NCBI GenBank assembly: GCA_051209155.1
Contig: JBPJGB010000002.1
Reading direction: 5' to 3' (one strand)
Source of the DNA: Actomonas sp051209155
GTDB lineage: Bacteria; Verrucomicrobiota; Verrucomicrobiia; Opitutales; Opitutaceae
Length of the DNA: 64,000 nucleotides
Positions 7,996 to 16,437 of the stretch are shown piece by piece. The first letter of the stretch is position 1, and each line of letters opens with the position of its first letter. The translations under genes and the position numbers were made by a program. The notes below the pieces were generated by a model. It ran no database searches. It saw only the letters and a program-made list of their open reading frames with translations, and was not told where the DNA came from.

Positions 7996-9768
7996 CTATT
8001 CCAACCCGTAGCTGGCGACGTGTTCGAGGAGGGCGAGTTGAGCCTCGGTGAACGGAACGCCGAAACCGGAGGGCAGAAAACTCACCCACCCGGCAGTGGG
8101 GTCGGAGGTGAAACGTTTCACCCATGCGCCCGGGCGGCCGACTTCGTCGCGAGCCAGCACGGCGACGTCGTTGGGTGCGGTCGGATCGAGGTAGGCGAAG
8201 GTGGTCTTGGTGCGCGCGGGCAGACCCCAGTTGCGGCCGAGTTGCGTGGCGGTGGCGGCGTAGTTGCCGCCGTCCTCGAAGTCGATGACCTCAATTTCGA
8301 GCAGGCGCTCGGCGACGGTGGGATCGTAGGCTTTGAACCCGCCGTCGGCGTGGAAGGTGAGCTTGTTGGGGATGCCCCAGGGCCAGACGACTTTGCCGCC
8401 GGCTTCCAAGTAGGCGCGGAGCGGACCGGTGGCAGGATCGGTGCCGATGGTCGACTCCGGAATGAGCGGAAAGCCAAACACGAGCGCGCTGCGGGCCTTT
8501 TCGGACGTGCGGGTGGTCACCCAGTCGGCGAGCGCATCGGGGGAATCGAGCAAGGCGTAACCGCGGCTGGTCAGGAAGTCGGCGAGTGCGGCATCGATGA
8601 TGAAGCCGCGCAGGTTGCCCGGGATGTTGGCGGGCAGATACACCGCGCGATGGGCGGGGGACGGCGCGTCGGCCACGGCGAGCAGACGGCCATCGTCGGT
8701 GCCGAAGAAAAAGGTGCCGTCGGTGTAGGCCGGTGAGCTGTAGATCTCGCTCCCCACGGCGTAGGCAAAGCGGCGTTCGCCGGTGGCTTTGTCGAAGCCG
8801 TGCAGGTGACCGTCCGCGCTGCCCCAGACGACGGTGTCGCCGACGATCGTGGCGGTGGTGTAAGTGTGGCTGCCGACGGTGGTGTCCCATTTGAGTTCGC
8901 CGGTGTGAAGATCGAGGGCGCTGAGCTTGTTGTTGGTCGACCACCCGACGAAGACGGTGCCGTCGGCCACCGTGGTGGACATGGCCCAGGTCGAATCGTA
9001 GTTGAAGGTCCAGGCCGCCTCGTGCGTGGCGACATCGATGGCGTAGACCTTGGAGTCGCGGGAACCGATGACGAGCAGGCCATCCTGCAGCGACGGCCGA
9101 GTGAAGATGTCGCTGCGAATAAAGCCCTGGCTCAGGTCGAAGTTCACGCCGTCGGTGGCAAAGCGCCATCGCTCTTCGCCGGTGGCGGCGTCGACCGCGT
9201 AGACATGGTCGTCACCACTGGGTTGATACACCACGCCGTCGACGACGAGCGGCGAGGCACGCAGGCTGTCACCGGTGGTGAAGTGCCAGCGCTCGGCGCC
9301 AGTGGCCAGATCGAGCGCGTAGAGCTTGCCGTCACCGGACGGCACCAGCACCTGATCGCCGTCCGCGACCGGCGCGGCGGTGAAGTAGTTCCAGCTCGTG
9401 AGCGTGGGCATCGTCGGACCCAGTGCGAACGACCAGCGAATTGAGCCGTCGGTCCGATCCACCGCGAGCGCGTTCGAGCCGCGCCCGGCGACGACGACGA
9501 TGTCGTCCGTCACGGCAGGCGCGCCTGCGATGGCGCCGCCGGTGGCAACCTTCCAGCGCAGGGCGCCGTCGGCCGCATCGACTGCGTAGAGGAAACCATC
9601 GGCGCTGCCGAAGTAGACCGTGTCATCAACGACGACGGCTTCGCCGCGAATGGGACCATCGGTTTGAAAGGCCCACTGGATCCGCAGGTCGGCGCGGGCG
9701 GAGCCCGCGAGCGCGGTGAAGAGGATGAGGGCGAGCGAAACGAAGCGGGGGGAAGAACGCACGGACAC
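7996..9768 (-). CDS. Secreted PQQ-like beta-propeller protein with extra C-terminal domain
   Basis: 590 aa. The start codon is GTG at 9766-9768 (a second GTG lies two codons later), giving a signal peptide ending GSARA. Residues ~27-365 consist of repeated blades with the PQQ/BamB-type pattern (DGxLYAVDAADGALRWKVATGG, GKLYALDLATGAERWHF, DDHVYAVDAATGEERWRFATDG). No dehydrogenase active-site motif is visible, so this is likely a structural or binding propeller. Residues ~370-590 form a separate domain with an alpha/beta look (GFIIDAALADFLTSRGYALLDSP, a glutamine-amidotransferase-like layout) that I cannot assign. It precedes the ADOP permease on the same strand. Confidence 0.82.
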   Translation of the reverse strand: MSVRSSPRFVSLALILFTALAGSARADLRIQWAFQTDGPIRGEAVVVDDTVYFGSADGFLYAVDAADGALRWKVATGGAIAGAPAVTDDIVVVAGRGSNALAVDRTDGSIRWSFALGPTMPTLTSWNYFTAAPVADGDQVLVPSGDGKLYALDLATGAERWHFTTGDSLRASPLVVDGVVYQPSGDDHVYAVDAATGEERWRFATDGVNFDLSQGFIRSDIFTRPSLQDGLLVIGSRDSKVYAIDVATHEAAWTFNYDSTWAMSTTVADGTVFVGWSTNNKLSALDLHTGELKWDTTVGSHTYTTATIVGDTVVWGSADGHLHGFDKATGERRFAYAVGSEIYSSPAYTDGTFFFGTDDGRLLAVADAPSPAHRAVYLPANIPGNLRGFIIDAALADFLTSRGYALLDSPDALADWVTTRTSEKARSALVFGFPLIPESTIGTDPATGPLRAYLEAGGKVVWPWGIPNKLTFHADGGFKAYDPTVAERLLEIEVIDFEDGGNYAATATQLGRNWGLPARTKTTFAYLDPTAPNDVAVLARDEVGRPGAWVKRFTSDPTAGWVSFLPSGFGVPFTEAQLALLEHVASYGLE

Positions 9769-9868
9769 CTAACCCCGCAGCGGGTCAATTCTCGTCAACT
9801 CTCCGGGCGGTGAGGGATTTCCGAACTGGACGCCGCGCCCGAAAGCCCCCCAATTTTCCGAAAGTGCT

Positions 9869-9944
<76 letters not shown>

Positions 9945-9977
9945 CTGCGGGAGGAAATCGACGTCCGCGCAGGTGGC

Positions 9978-10769
9978 TCAGCGCACCCCAAGGATCCAGC
10001 CTTCGAGGTCGGCGATCTCGCGTTCGTGCGCGCCGAGTTTCACGTCGAACCATTCGTCGAGTTCGAAGTAGGCGTCGATTTCCTGCATCCACTGCGCGAC
10101 GAGGTAGGCGTCCTGTTGATCGGGTGTGCGCCCTTCGGCATCGCCGGGATCGCCGTCGTTGAGCAGGCGGGGATAGACCTCGGCGACGACCGACATGCCT
10201 TCCGGCGGCACCCAGCCGTCGAAGGGCCAGAAGTGCAGGTGGCCGGTCAGCTCCTTGCCGAGATGGAGCAACCAGGGCAGGCCGCTGTGAGTCGACTTGG
10301 CAACGCTGCCCTGCACGTCGAAGTGGAAAACCGATTTCGCGGCGCCGGCGCGCTGTTCGGTCAGACGTCGCCAGCGGGCGTTACCCGCGCGGGCGGCGCC
10401 ATTGCCGACCAAACCCCGCCGCACGTCCTCTACGCGCACGTCTTCAAGATCGGTCGGCCAGTGATGTCGGAAATCCTCGAGGAACCAGAACCAGTCTTGC
10501 GGCAGGCCGTGTTTTTGAAAGTAGGGCAGGGGAAAGGAGAATCCATGGTCGATACCGATAAGGGTGGGTGGTCCTTGCTTGATGGTTTCGATCAACCACG
10601 CGGCGAGGCCGCGCCGCGTCCAGTATTTGCGCAGGCCGGGCGGGGGATCGATTTCAACGGGCTCTTCGCCACGCGCGTCGGCGTAGTAGACGCGAATGCC
10701 GGGGAGGCTGGAGTCGGGCGTCTTGGCGCCGGAATAATCGATACCGAGGTAGCGTTCGAAGCGTTGCAT
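9978..10769 (-). CDS. Hypothetical protein, possible RNase H-like fold
   Basis: 263 aa, no signal peptide or membrane segment. The N-terminal LGIDYSGAKTP followed by IGIDHGFSFPLPYF about 65 residues later resembles the paired acidic strands of RNase H-fold proteins in the DUF429 group (first Asp in GIDYSG, second in GIDHG), and PDQQDAYLVAQWMQ near residue 215 resembles the later DAxxxA helix carrying the third Asp. This is a fold-level guess; no catalytic role can be named. It is a single gene downstream of a putative secreted protein (119-bp gap with an 8-9 bp hairpin at 10782-10804). Confidence 0.7.
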   Translation of the reverse strand: MQRFERYLGIDYSGAKTPDSSLPGIRVYYADARGEEPVEIDPPPGLRKYWTRRGLAAWLIETIKQGPPTLIGIDHGFSFPLPYFQKHGLPQDWFWFLEDFRHHWPTDLEDVRVEDVRRGLVGNGAARAGNARWRRLTEQRAGAAKSVFHFDVQGSVAKSTHSGLPWLLHLGKELTGHLHFWPFDGWVPPEGMSVVAEVYPRLLNDGDPGDAEGRTPDQQDAYLVAQWMQEIDAYFELDEWFDVKLGAHEREIADLEGWILGVR

Positions 10770-10888
10770 GGACGAAGCGGAGCGAGCCGTTTGATACGGC
10801 TCGCGCGTTGCTTACGCCATTCGGTTCCGCGTGTCGAATGTCGGACCGCGTTTTGGCGGCCCTCTTCAGGGGGCGGGCGACGCCCGGC

Positions 10889-11347
10889 CTAGGACTTCGT
10901 GATTTCGTCGAAGGACGAAACACGGACCTTCACGTTGGGCGTGGTCGTTTCGGTCGCCGTCGGGGCCGCGAAAACCGGAAGTCGGCGAACGGTCTCGGTG
11001 GGCGTCTTGGCCGCCGGGTTGGCGGTCGCCACGCTGGGCACTTCGTGGCCGGGAATCGGCTCGGTGATGACGGTCAACAGCCGGGGCTTCGGCGCGGGTT
11101 TGTGACCGCGGGGCGTGCCCCAGTAAGCCACAGCGCCACGGTGAAACATCACGAGTCCGCCGGCATCGAAGGTCCATTGTTTGTAGCCGCGGGCCTCGTG
11201 CACGATGAGCGGGGTGCCGAGGATGGAGGACACCTCGAACTCGTTCAGTCCCGAGCTCATGTCTTCCCAACGCGAATCGGTGCGTGCGGTGGCAACGCAC
11301 GTGAGGGCGGAGCAGAGCAGCAGGAGTTGAGCGAGTCGGTTGAACAT
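10889..11347 (-). CDS. Small secreted protein, BamE-like N-terminal half
   Basis: 152 aa with a signal peptide (MFNRLAQLLLLCSALTCVATA). The following segment (SSGLNEFEVSSILGTPLIVHEARGYKQWTFDAGG) has the turn-helix-strand pattern of SmpA/BamE-like domains, where a GTP motif sits between the helices and an aromatic strand follows. The C-terminal half is proline- and threonine-rich and probably disordered. There is no lipobox cysteine, so it is more likely periplasmic than a lipoprotein. Function unknown. Two lipoproteins at 55.0-56.0 kb share the same general domain idea but are not close relatives. Confidence 0.65.
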   Translation of the reverse strand: MFNRLAQLLLLCSALTCVATARTDSRWEDMSSGLNEFEVSSILGTPLIVHEARGYKQWTFDAGGLVMFHRGAVAYWGTPRGHKPAPKPRLLTVITEPIPGHEVPSVATANPAAKTPTETVRRLPVFAAPTATETTTPNVKVRVSSFDEITKS

Positions 11348-11537
11348 GACGGGAGTGGTTTACCCAACGTGTCGGCACCGATGCACGTCGCATGAAGTCA
11401 GTCGCGGACCTTTGACACGGTGTTTACGCGGGGCTGGGGGGTTCCCGATATGGGGGTAGGGAGGAGGCCCCAGAAATGGGTGGGAAGGTGGGGAAAACAG
11501 GTGGACCGCGACCTCCGGACGCGGTGCGATCGGCGCG

Positions 11538-12236
11538 ATGAAACTCGATCGCCTGCTCGCCAAACACGACCTGATGGGTCGCTCGCGGGCGCGGGCCGCC
11601 GTCCTGGCGGGACGGGTGCGCGTCGATGGCGTGCCGGCGGACCGTTTCGATGTGGCGGTCGATCGTTTCAGCGAAGTGCGGCTCGATGAGTCGGTGGTGC
11701 AGGCGGCGAGTCGGCGCCTGTATCTCATGCTGCACAAACCGATCGGCGTGGTGAGCGCGACTTCGGATGCCGAACACCCGACCGTGCTCGATCTGATCGA
11801 TGATCCCGACAAGGAATCGCTGCATCTGGTGGGTCGGCTCGATCGTAACACGTCAGGACTCGTGTTGCTCACCAACGACGGGCGTTGGTCCAAGGCGCTG
11901 ATGCATCCGGATCGCAAGGTGCCCAAGGTTTATCACGTGACGACCCGCGACCTGATCCCGGCGGCGGCGGTGCAGGCGTTCGCGGAGGGGTTCTATTTTC
12001 ACACCGAGGACCACACGACCCAACCGGCGCAGCTCGAGATTCTGAGCCCGCACACCGCGCGGCTCACGCTGCACGAAGGCCGCTACCACCAGATCAAGCG
12101 GATGTTTCACCGTATCCAGAATCAGGTGACGGCGCTGCACCGCGAAAGCGTCGGCGACATCGGGTTGCCTGCCGACCTCGCGCCGGGCGAGTGGCGGCCG
12201 ATCGAGCCAGTCCTGATCCAATTCCAGCCGATGTAG
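11538..12236 (+). CDS. RsuA-family 16S rRNA pseudouridine synthase
   Basis: 232 aa. An N-terminal S4-type RNA-binding segment (MKLDRLLAKHDLMGRSRARAAVLAGRVRVDG) precedes the pseudouridine synthase domain. The catalytic Asp lies in GRLDRNTSGLVLLTNDG (about residue 97), and EGRYHQIKRMF near residue 180 is the family's second conserved motif. RsuA isomerises a single uridine of 16S rRNA (U516 in E. coli). The length fits RsuA rather than RluB. A second, divergent family member lies at 25824-26522, and the two may act on different rRNA positions. The ATG at 11538 is the only start that keeps the S4 segment intact. Confidence 0.9.
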   Translation: MKLDRLLAKHDLMGRSRARAAVLAGRVRVDGVPADRFDVAVDRFSEVRLDESVVQAASRRLYLMLHKPIGVVSATSDAEHPTVLDLIDDPDKESLHLVGRLDRNTSGLVLLTNDGRWSKALMHPDRKVPKVYHVTTRDLIPAAAVQAFAEGFYFHTEDHTTQPAQLEILSPHTARLTLHEGRYHQIKRMFHRIQNQVTALHRESVGDIGLPADLAPGEWRPIEPVLIQFQPM

Positions 12237-12349
12237 CCGCGAGCGTGAGCGAGTGGACTGCGCGACGGAGGAACCGGCCTCACCGAGGCCGGCTACAGCA
12301 GGCGGCATTGGGCGCTTTAGCCCATGTGGCCGCGAGCGTGAGCGAGTGG
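12231..12349. repeat. Direct repeats flanking a REP-like hairpin
   Basis: Two copies of a 26-bp sequence (12231-12256 and 12324-12349) differ at one base and share ATGTRGCC followed by GCGAGCGTGAGCGAGTGG; the first overlaps the end of the pseudouridine synthase gene. Between them, 12274-12292 forms a perfect 8-bp stem (CCGGCCTC-ACC-GAGGCCGG) followed by CTACAG. A hairpin with the same outline but a changed stem lies at 29930-29948. It sits between convergent genes and may serve as a bidirectional transcript end. Confidence 0.65.
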
Positions 12350-12365
12350 CTCGAACCGAAAGCGT

Positions 12366-13109
12366 TTACTCGAACAGAAACTCCTGCTTCACCTGCACGT
12401 AGGTCGGTTGACCGTCACGGGTGGGGCGGGAGAAGCGACTGCGGGTGAGCAATAGTGCGGCGGCGATGGCGACGTCGTCGTTGTCGCGTTCGACGGCGGA
12501 GGGGAAGCGGGGTTTGCCCTGCGGATCGATGTAGAACTCGAGCAGACAGCGCCCCTGTGCGGGCAGGGCGCTGTGGGTCGAGCGCACGCGGCGGGTCGGG
12601 GCGAGTCCGCGGATCGGTTCGTCGAGTTCGTCCAGCTCGCTTTCGCGATAGACAAACGACGAAGCCGAAGTGGCGTAGATGCGGCGATCGGCGGCATCGG
12701 AGGCGGAGTTGCCAAACGGCCGGACGCTCAGGCCCATTTTCCAAGCGCGTTGTTCGGGATCGTAGAAGCGGACGGTGACGGTCGCGCGGCTTCGCACGGG
12801 CGTGCCGTCCTGCTGGGCGGGTTGCAGGTCGGCATTGAGCAGCACCTCGGTCGCGGTGGGGATGAGGTCGCGGTGATTGCTGGCCGTGGCCATGACATCG
12901 AAGAGCGTGCCGTCCTCGCCCAGATCGATGAAGAAGGTGACGTAAGGGTTGTCGATCAACAGCCCCCGCAACTCCGCCGGCACCGTGGCGCTGAGCGACG
13001 TGCCGACGGTGATCGGCGTGTCCTGCGCAGGCGCGGTGCAGGCACAAGCAAGACCCAGAAGGCGCAGCAGCCAACCAACGGCGTGCCGCCATCGTGGGTT
13101 CACGGGCAT
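12366..13109 (-). CDS. Secreted protein with TonB C-terminal-like domain
   Basis: 247 aa from the ATG at 13107-13109, chosen because it gives a signal peptide (RHAVGWLLRLLGLACACTAPAQ); the frame extends 16 codons further up. The central part has no recognised motif. The last ~65 residues (CLLEFYIDPQGKPRFPSAV, then AAALLLTRSRFSRPTRDGQPTYVQVKQEFLF) follow the TonB C-terminal/energy-transducer layout: a strand with 'idxxGkp', an AAL helix, P-x-DGxP, and a final VxVxFxF strand. There is no N-terminal membrane anchor and no proline-rich spacer, so this is probably a periplasmic protein that borrowed the TonB_C fold rather than a working TonB. Confidence 0.65.
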   Translation of the reverse strand: MPVNPRWRHAVGWLLRLLGLACACTAPAQDTPITVGTSLSATVPAELRGLLIDNPYVTFFIDLGEDGTLFDVMATASNHRDLIPTATEVLLNADLQPAQQDGTPVRSRATVTVRFYDPEQRAWKMGLSVRPFGNSASDAADRRIYATSASSFVYRESELDELDEPIRGLAPTRRVRSTHSALPAQGRCLLEFYIDPQGKPRFPSAVERDNDDVAIAAALLLTRSRFSRPTRDGQPTYVQVKQEFLFE

Positions 13110-13178
13110 CTGGTGAGGACGAAACAGACGGCGCGAGACGGACCCGTGGGAGTGCATGCCGGGTAAAGTTGCTCGCGG

Positions 13179-13192
13179 TGCAATTTAATGCA
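13179..13192. promoter_or_regulatory. Possible LacI-type operator half pair
   Basis: TGCA-N6-TGCA (TGCAATTTAATGCA) lies 70 bp upstream of the TonB_C-like gene. Read on the minus strand it is TGCATTAAATTGCA, one base off the core of the three sugar-locus operators near 56.3, 60.8 and 63.6 kb. Chance is possible. Confidence 0.3.
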
Positions 13193-13226
13193 ACATAATG
13201 CTGGACCGTGGTTCCTTTCAGCGCGT

Positions 13227-14258
13227 TTAGGCCAGCCTCATCACCAGCCACGAGATGACGGCCACGATCCCGACGCTCAGACCGATCAAGAGCAGCCAGC
13301 CCCACCACGGGGTCTTGAGCTGCGGTTCGCGCGCGAGGGCGGCGCGATAGGCCGCAGGATCAAGTCGGTTGGCTTCCGCGAAGTCGGCCAGCAGGGCGAC
13401 GACTTGCTCGAAGTTTTGCAGTCGATCGAAGATCACCACCTGACCTTGGGTGGTGCGGACGGTGACTGCGCGACCGTGATTGTCGGCACGCGGTTCGAGG
13501 TGCAGGATATCAGTCGCGTGCAACACCTGTTCGGTTTGCGTGGGGTTGCGCATGAAGTGGCGGAGGAACGTGAACTGCCGAAACATGATGCGGCCCGACG
13601 CAGGGTCGATTTCAATGGACTGGCGACCGCCGCCGGTGCGCATCAGTTCGCTCAGAAACCAGATTCCGCCGATGACGACGACGAAGCCCAACACGGCCAG
13701 CGAACTGAACCACGGCCGCTCGGCGTAGAGTTGCAGGAGTAGCAGCACCACGAAGACGACGGGAATGGCGACCACCCAGATCCAGCGCAGGGAACGTCGC
13801 AGCGGCGGAGGTGAGGAGGCGATGACGGTTTTTCCGGAGTGGGCGAGTTTGCGGGCGACTTCTCCCGCGCCGGTTGCGGCCGGCCGGTCGGGTCGGGCGA
13901 GGCGGTGGTGGATGGCCCGATCAAGCGCCATCGAGGTGACCACGCCGAACATCAGTGCGCCGAACAAGGTCAGGAATCCGGTGCCACGTAGCTCGAGCCA
14001 GCGGTTCAGGCTTTGTTGTTGGGCGAGCCAGGTGCGGTGGGCCTCCTCCAGCTCCCGCGTGTCGGGACTGCCGTCACGCAGCCGCTCCAGGGATGGAGCC
14101 ACCACCTCGCGATGAGTGTCGCGAAGTTGCTCCCGTTTGATCCACGACATGACAAACGAAGTCGCGACCAGAACCAGGCCGAGCGCGACTGCCCCCAGCG
14201 TGATCCGCGCGATCAATCGTCGCCACCAAACGAGGTTGTCCAGGTGGGAGTCAGTCAT
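13227..14258 (-). CDS. Hypothetical membrane protein
   Basis: 343 aa with about five hydrophobic segments: near residues 16-40 and 93-112, a pair at 158-176 and 183-203, and one at the C-terminus (WWGWLLLIGLSVGIVAVISWLVMRL). Between the first two lies a charged, probably extracytoplasmic loop with helical heptads. Residues ~205-300 form a soluble beta-rich segment (GRQSIEIDPASGRIMFRQFTFL, VTVRTTQGQVVIFDRL) like PH-like domains of membrane-attached bacterial proteins. No homologous family is recognised and no function is claimed. It sits between the TonB_C-like gene and the NYN gene, all on the minus strand. Confidence 0.7.
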   Translation of the reverse strand: MTDSHLDNLVWWRRLIARITLGAVALGLVLVATSFVMSWIKREQLRDTHREVVAPSLERLRDGSPDTRELEEAHRTWLAQQQSLNRWLELRGTGFLTLFGALMFGVVTSMALDRAIHHRLARPDRPAATGAGEVARKLAHSGKTVIASSPPPLRRSLRWIWVVAIPVVFVVLLLLQLYAERPWFSSLAVLGFVVVIGGIWFLSELMRTGGGRQSIEIDPASGRIMFRQFTFLRHFMRNPTQTEQVLHATDILHLEPRADNHGRAVTVRTTQGQVVIFDRLQNFEQVVALLADFAEANRLDPAAYRAALAREPQLKTPWWGWLLLIGLSVGIVAVISWLVMRLA

Positions 14259-14298
14259 GGGCGCAACGGCGTGAGACGGGTGAAGCCAAGCGGCCGGA

Positions 14299-15033
14299 CT
14301 ACTTTTTCGCCTTCAGCCGGACCAGGTGCGTCACGCCGCTCTCCTCCTTCTGGCGTTTGGTTTCGAACAGATCGATGGCGGCGAAGAGGTCGCTGAGTTT
14401 GGCGTAGCCGTAGTTGCGGGAATCGAAGGAACCCTGGTTGGCGATGTGGGCCCCGACGGCGCCGAGGTGAGCCCACTCGTTTTCGCCCATGGCGGCGCTG
14501 ACGGCGGTGCGCAGCGTGTTGATGAGTTTGGTGTCTCCCTTGAGCTCCTTGCCGGATTTCTTGGTTTTGATGCTCGGCGTATCCTTGGTCGCGGACTCCT
14601 CGTCGAGGTAAAGGAACTTGGAGCAACTGTTCACGAAGGGCGTGGCGGCCTTTTGGCTACCGAAGCCGATGACGGTCTTGCCCTCGGCGCGAAGCCGCAG
14701 CACGAGCGGGGTGAAATCGGCGTCGGACGACACGATGCAGAACACGTCGGCGTTCTTGGTGTAGAGGATGTCCATGGCGTCGACCAGCAGGGCCATGTCG
14801 GCCGCGTTCTTACCCTTCACCAGGTCGTATTGCTGGACGGGCGTGATGGCGTATTCGTGCAGCAGCTTCTCCCAGCCGGACAACTCGGCCTTCTTCCAAT
14901 TGCCGTAAGCGCGCCGGATGTTGACGACGCCATGGCTGGCGAGCTCGGCGATGATGAAGTCGATCTTCGCCGCCGGCGCATTGTCGGCATCGATGAAGAG
15001 AGCAATATTGGCGGAAGGTTGGGTGAGGGGCAT
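14299..15033 (-). CDS. NYN-domain (PIN-like) RNase with LOTUS-like C-terminus
   Basis: 244 aa from the ATG at 15031-15033; twelve upstream codons in frame are not family-like. Residues ~5-140 form a NYN/LabA domain: IALFIDADNAP supplies the first Asp, NAADMALLVDAMDILY the middle Asp, and FCIVSSDADFTPLVLRLR the third acidic pair (SSDADF), with IGFGSQKAATPFVNSCSKFLYL closing the Rossmann-like sheet. These acidic residues bind Mg2+ in NYN nucleases. The C-terminal ~75 residues (LINTLRTAVSAAMGENEWAHLGAVGAHI, then RNYGYAKLSDLFAAIDLFE) match the OST-HTH/LOTUS RNA-binding fold often found with NYN. Likely a cytoplasmic ribonuclease; target unknown. Confidence 0.85.
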   Translation of the reverse strand: MPLTQPSANIALFIDADNAPAAKIDFIIAELASHGVVNIRRAYGNWKKAELSGWEKLLHEYAITPVQQYDLVKGKNAADMALLVDAMDILYTKNADVFCIVSSDADFTPLVLRLRAEGKTVIGFGSQKAATPFVNSCSKFLYLDEESATKDTPSIKTKKSGKELKGDTKLINTLRTAVSAAMGENEWAHLGAVGAHIANQGSFDSRNYGYAKLSDLFAAIDLFETKRQKEESGVTHLVRLKAKK

Positions 15034-15047
15034 GGGTGTGTGGGTAG

Positions 15048-15800
15048 TCAGTGGTCGAGTGGCTGCCACTTCGGAGTGAATTCGACCAGTTTCACTTGCC
15101 CGTTGGATTCTTCGGTGAGGGCTTCGTAGCCGCGGCGCGTGGTGCGAACTTGTCCAGAGCCGACGTAGTATTCGATTTCGACGTTGCCAAAACTTCGGTA
15201 GCGCGGCCAGCCGGCAACGGATTCGGTCCGCAGCGGGGTGACCTCGACGCGGCGAATGCTTAGGTCGTTGGAGCCAAGTCTGTAGTCTTCCAGGAAATAT
15301 CTCTCGGCTTCCCGCTCGACGAAGACCTGGTGCCGCTGCTGGATGGCCTCACGGCTGGATCTGGTTGGCTGAGATTGCGCACGGGCGGCGGAAGTGGGGA
15401 CGGGCTGGGTTCGCTGAGGTCTTGGCGCCGGTGCGGCGGGTTTCGTAGTGGTTGCTTTTCGCACCGGAACACTGGCTGTCGACAAAGGCGATGCCGGGGA
15501 AAGAGATAACGGGCCACCAGAACGAGCTGCGTTTGCAGGAATGAGACTCGCAGGCTCAGAGGTGCTGGAAACCGGCGAGACCGAGTCGTGAAGGCGGACG
15601 TGGTCCGGGTTGGAGAATAGGATCCAACCCGCCACGGAAAGCGCGATGACGAGCACCAGCGCGACGAAGATCAGGGGGGCACGGCTTTGCGGTTCGCCGG
15701 CGATATCCACCAAGTCGGGAGACCGCGTTTCAGGTTTGGAGAGGCCCCGCGTGATCTCGCGAGCACGGCGGAGTTCGTCGTCGTTAAATTTGGGTTTCAA
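15048..15800 (-). CDS. Hypothetical single-pass membrane protein
   Basis: 250 aa. The start is a TTG (15798-15800); no ATG or GTG precedes MKPKFNDDELRRAREITRG-type sequence. After a charged cytoplasmic segment comes one membrane helix (APLIFVALVLVIALSVAGWILF, residues ~41-62), then a Ser/Pro/Ala-rich linker to about residue 150. The C-terminal ~100 residues are compact and mixed alpha/beta (ERYFLEDYRLGSNDLSIRRVEVTPL, FGNVEIEYYVGSGQVRTTRRGYEAL). The topology resembles surface or periplasmic anchored proteins. Function unknown. It lies 14 bp upstream of the NYN gene, so the two are probably co-transcribed. Confidence 0.65.
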   Translation of the reverse strand: MKPKFNDDELRRAREITRGLSKPETRSPDLVDIAGEPQSRAPLIFVALVLVIALSVAGWILFSNPDHVRLHDSVSPVSSTSEPASLIPANAARSGGPLSLSPASPLSTASVPVRKATTTKPAAPAPRPQRTQPVPTSAARAQSQPTRSSREAIQQRHQVFVEREAERYFLEDYRLGSNDLSIRRVEVTPLRTESVAGWPRYRSFGNVEIEYYVGSGQVRTTRRGYEALTEESNGQVKLVEFTPKWQPLDH

Positions 15801-15859
15801 GCAGGTGCAAACGTAGTGGCTAGGTGTTTACAGCGGGCTCATCAGAACTGAGCACAGGT

Positions 15860-16405
15860 TCAGCACGGCTCATTGAGCTTTGGTAGAGAGGTCCATGAAA
15901 CGCTCAGCTTTTTGCCGCCACGGCCCTTTGAGAGTTTGGCGCGCGGTATTCTTCTGGCGTCGAACATGAAGTGTTCGCTGATCTTAACGACGATCAGGAT
16001 GTTGAAATGTCCTCGGCGCTTCGCGGTAGCGCGGGGTTTTGTTTTCCAAGGAGTGATCGTTTTGACCTCGTAGAAGTCATTGCCAACTCGTCCGTCGGAG
16101 CCCTGCGCATAGGGGCGTTGGCGCGTCATGCCGTAACGGATTTCGGCGTAGAGCTCTCCCATTTCGCCAAAGTTGATTTGCTCTCGGAGCCCACGGCGAA
16201 GCAGCTCCTTGGCTTCGTTCACTTTCAGTTCGAGCTCATCCAATTTTTCTTGGGTCGTGCGATGGGGCTCTTGCTCGTAGTCGTCTTCGACTTCACTCGG
16301 CTCGATTTGACCCGAATCGACAAGGTAGCGGTCGATGTCCTCCCAGCTAATCCACTCGCCATCGTCCCAAATCGCGTTCGAGGAGTCCAAGGGATCTGAC
16401 GGCAT
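15860..16405 (-). CDS. Putative PD-(D/E)XK nuclease-like protein
   Basis: 181 aa with a good ATG. Residues 12-50 are acidic (IWDDGEWISWEDIDRYLVD), then a short helical stretch follows. The region from about 79 to 155 has the core pattern of restriction-endonuclease-like domains: FGEMGELYAEIRYG as the first helix with Glu, GSDG then NDFYEVKTITPWK giving D104/D110, E113 and K115, and a following strand FNILIVVKI. D...E-x-K is the metal-binding signature. It is short and has no methyltransferase beside it. Base composition is less GC-rich than flanking genes. It marks the upstream border of the accessory island; function is inferred from pattern only. Confidence 0.6.
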   Translation of the reverse strand: MPSDPLDSSNAIWDDGEWISWEDIDRYLVDSGQIEPSEVEDDYEQEPHRTTQEKLDELELKVNEAKELLRRGLREQINFGEMGELYAEIRYGMTRQRPYAQGSDGRVGNDFYEVKTITPWKTKPRATAKRRGHFNILIVVKISEHFMFDARRIPRAKLSKGRGGKKLSVSWTSLPKLNEPC

Positions 16406-16437
16406 GTGGTGGGCTTAGATTGATTTGAAATCCCAGT

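Noticed and set aside
10782..10804. Rho-independent terminator after the 152-aa gene
   Set aside because: The hairpin GCGAGCCGT/ACGGCTCGC has no T-run on the minus strand.
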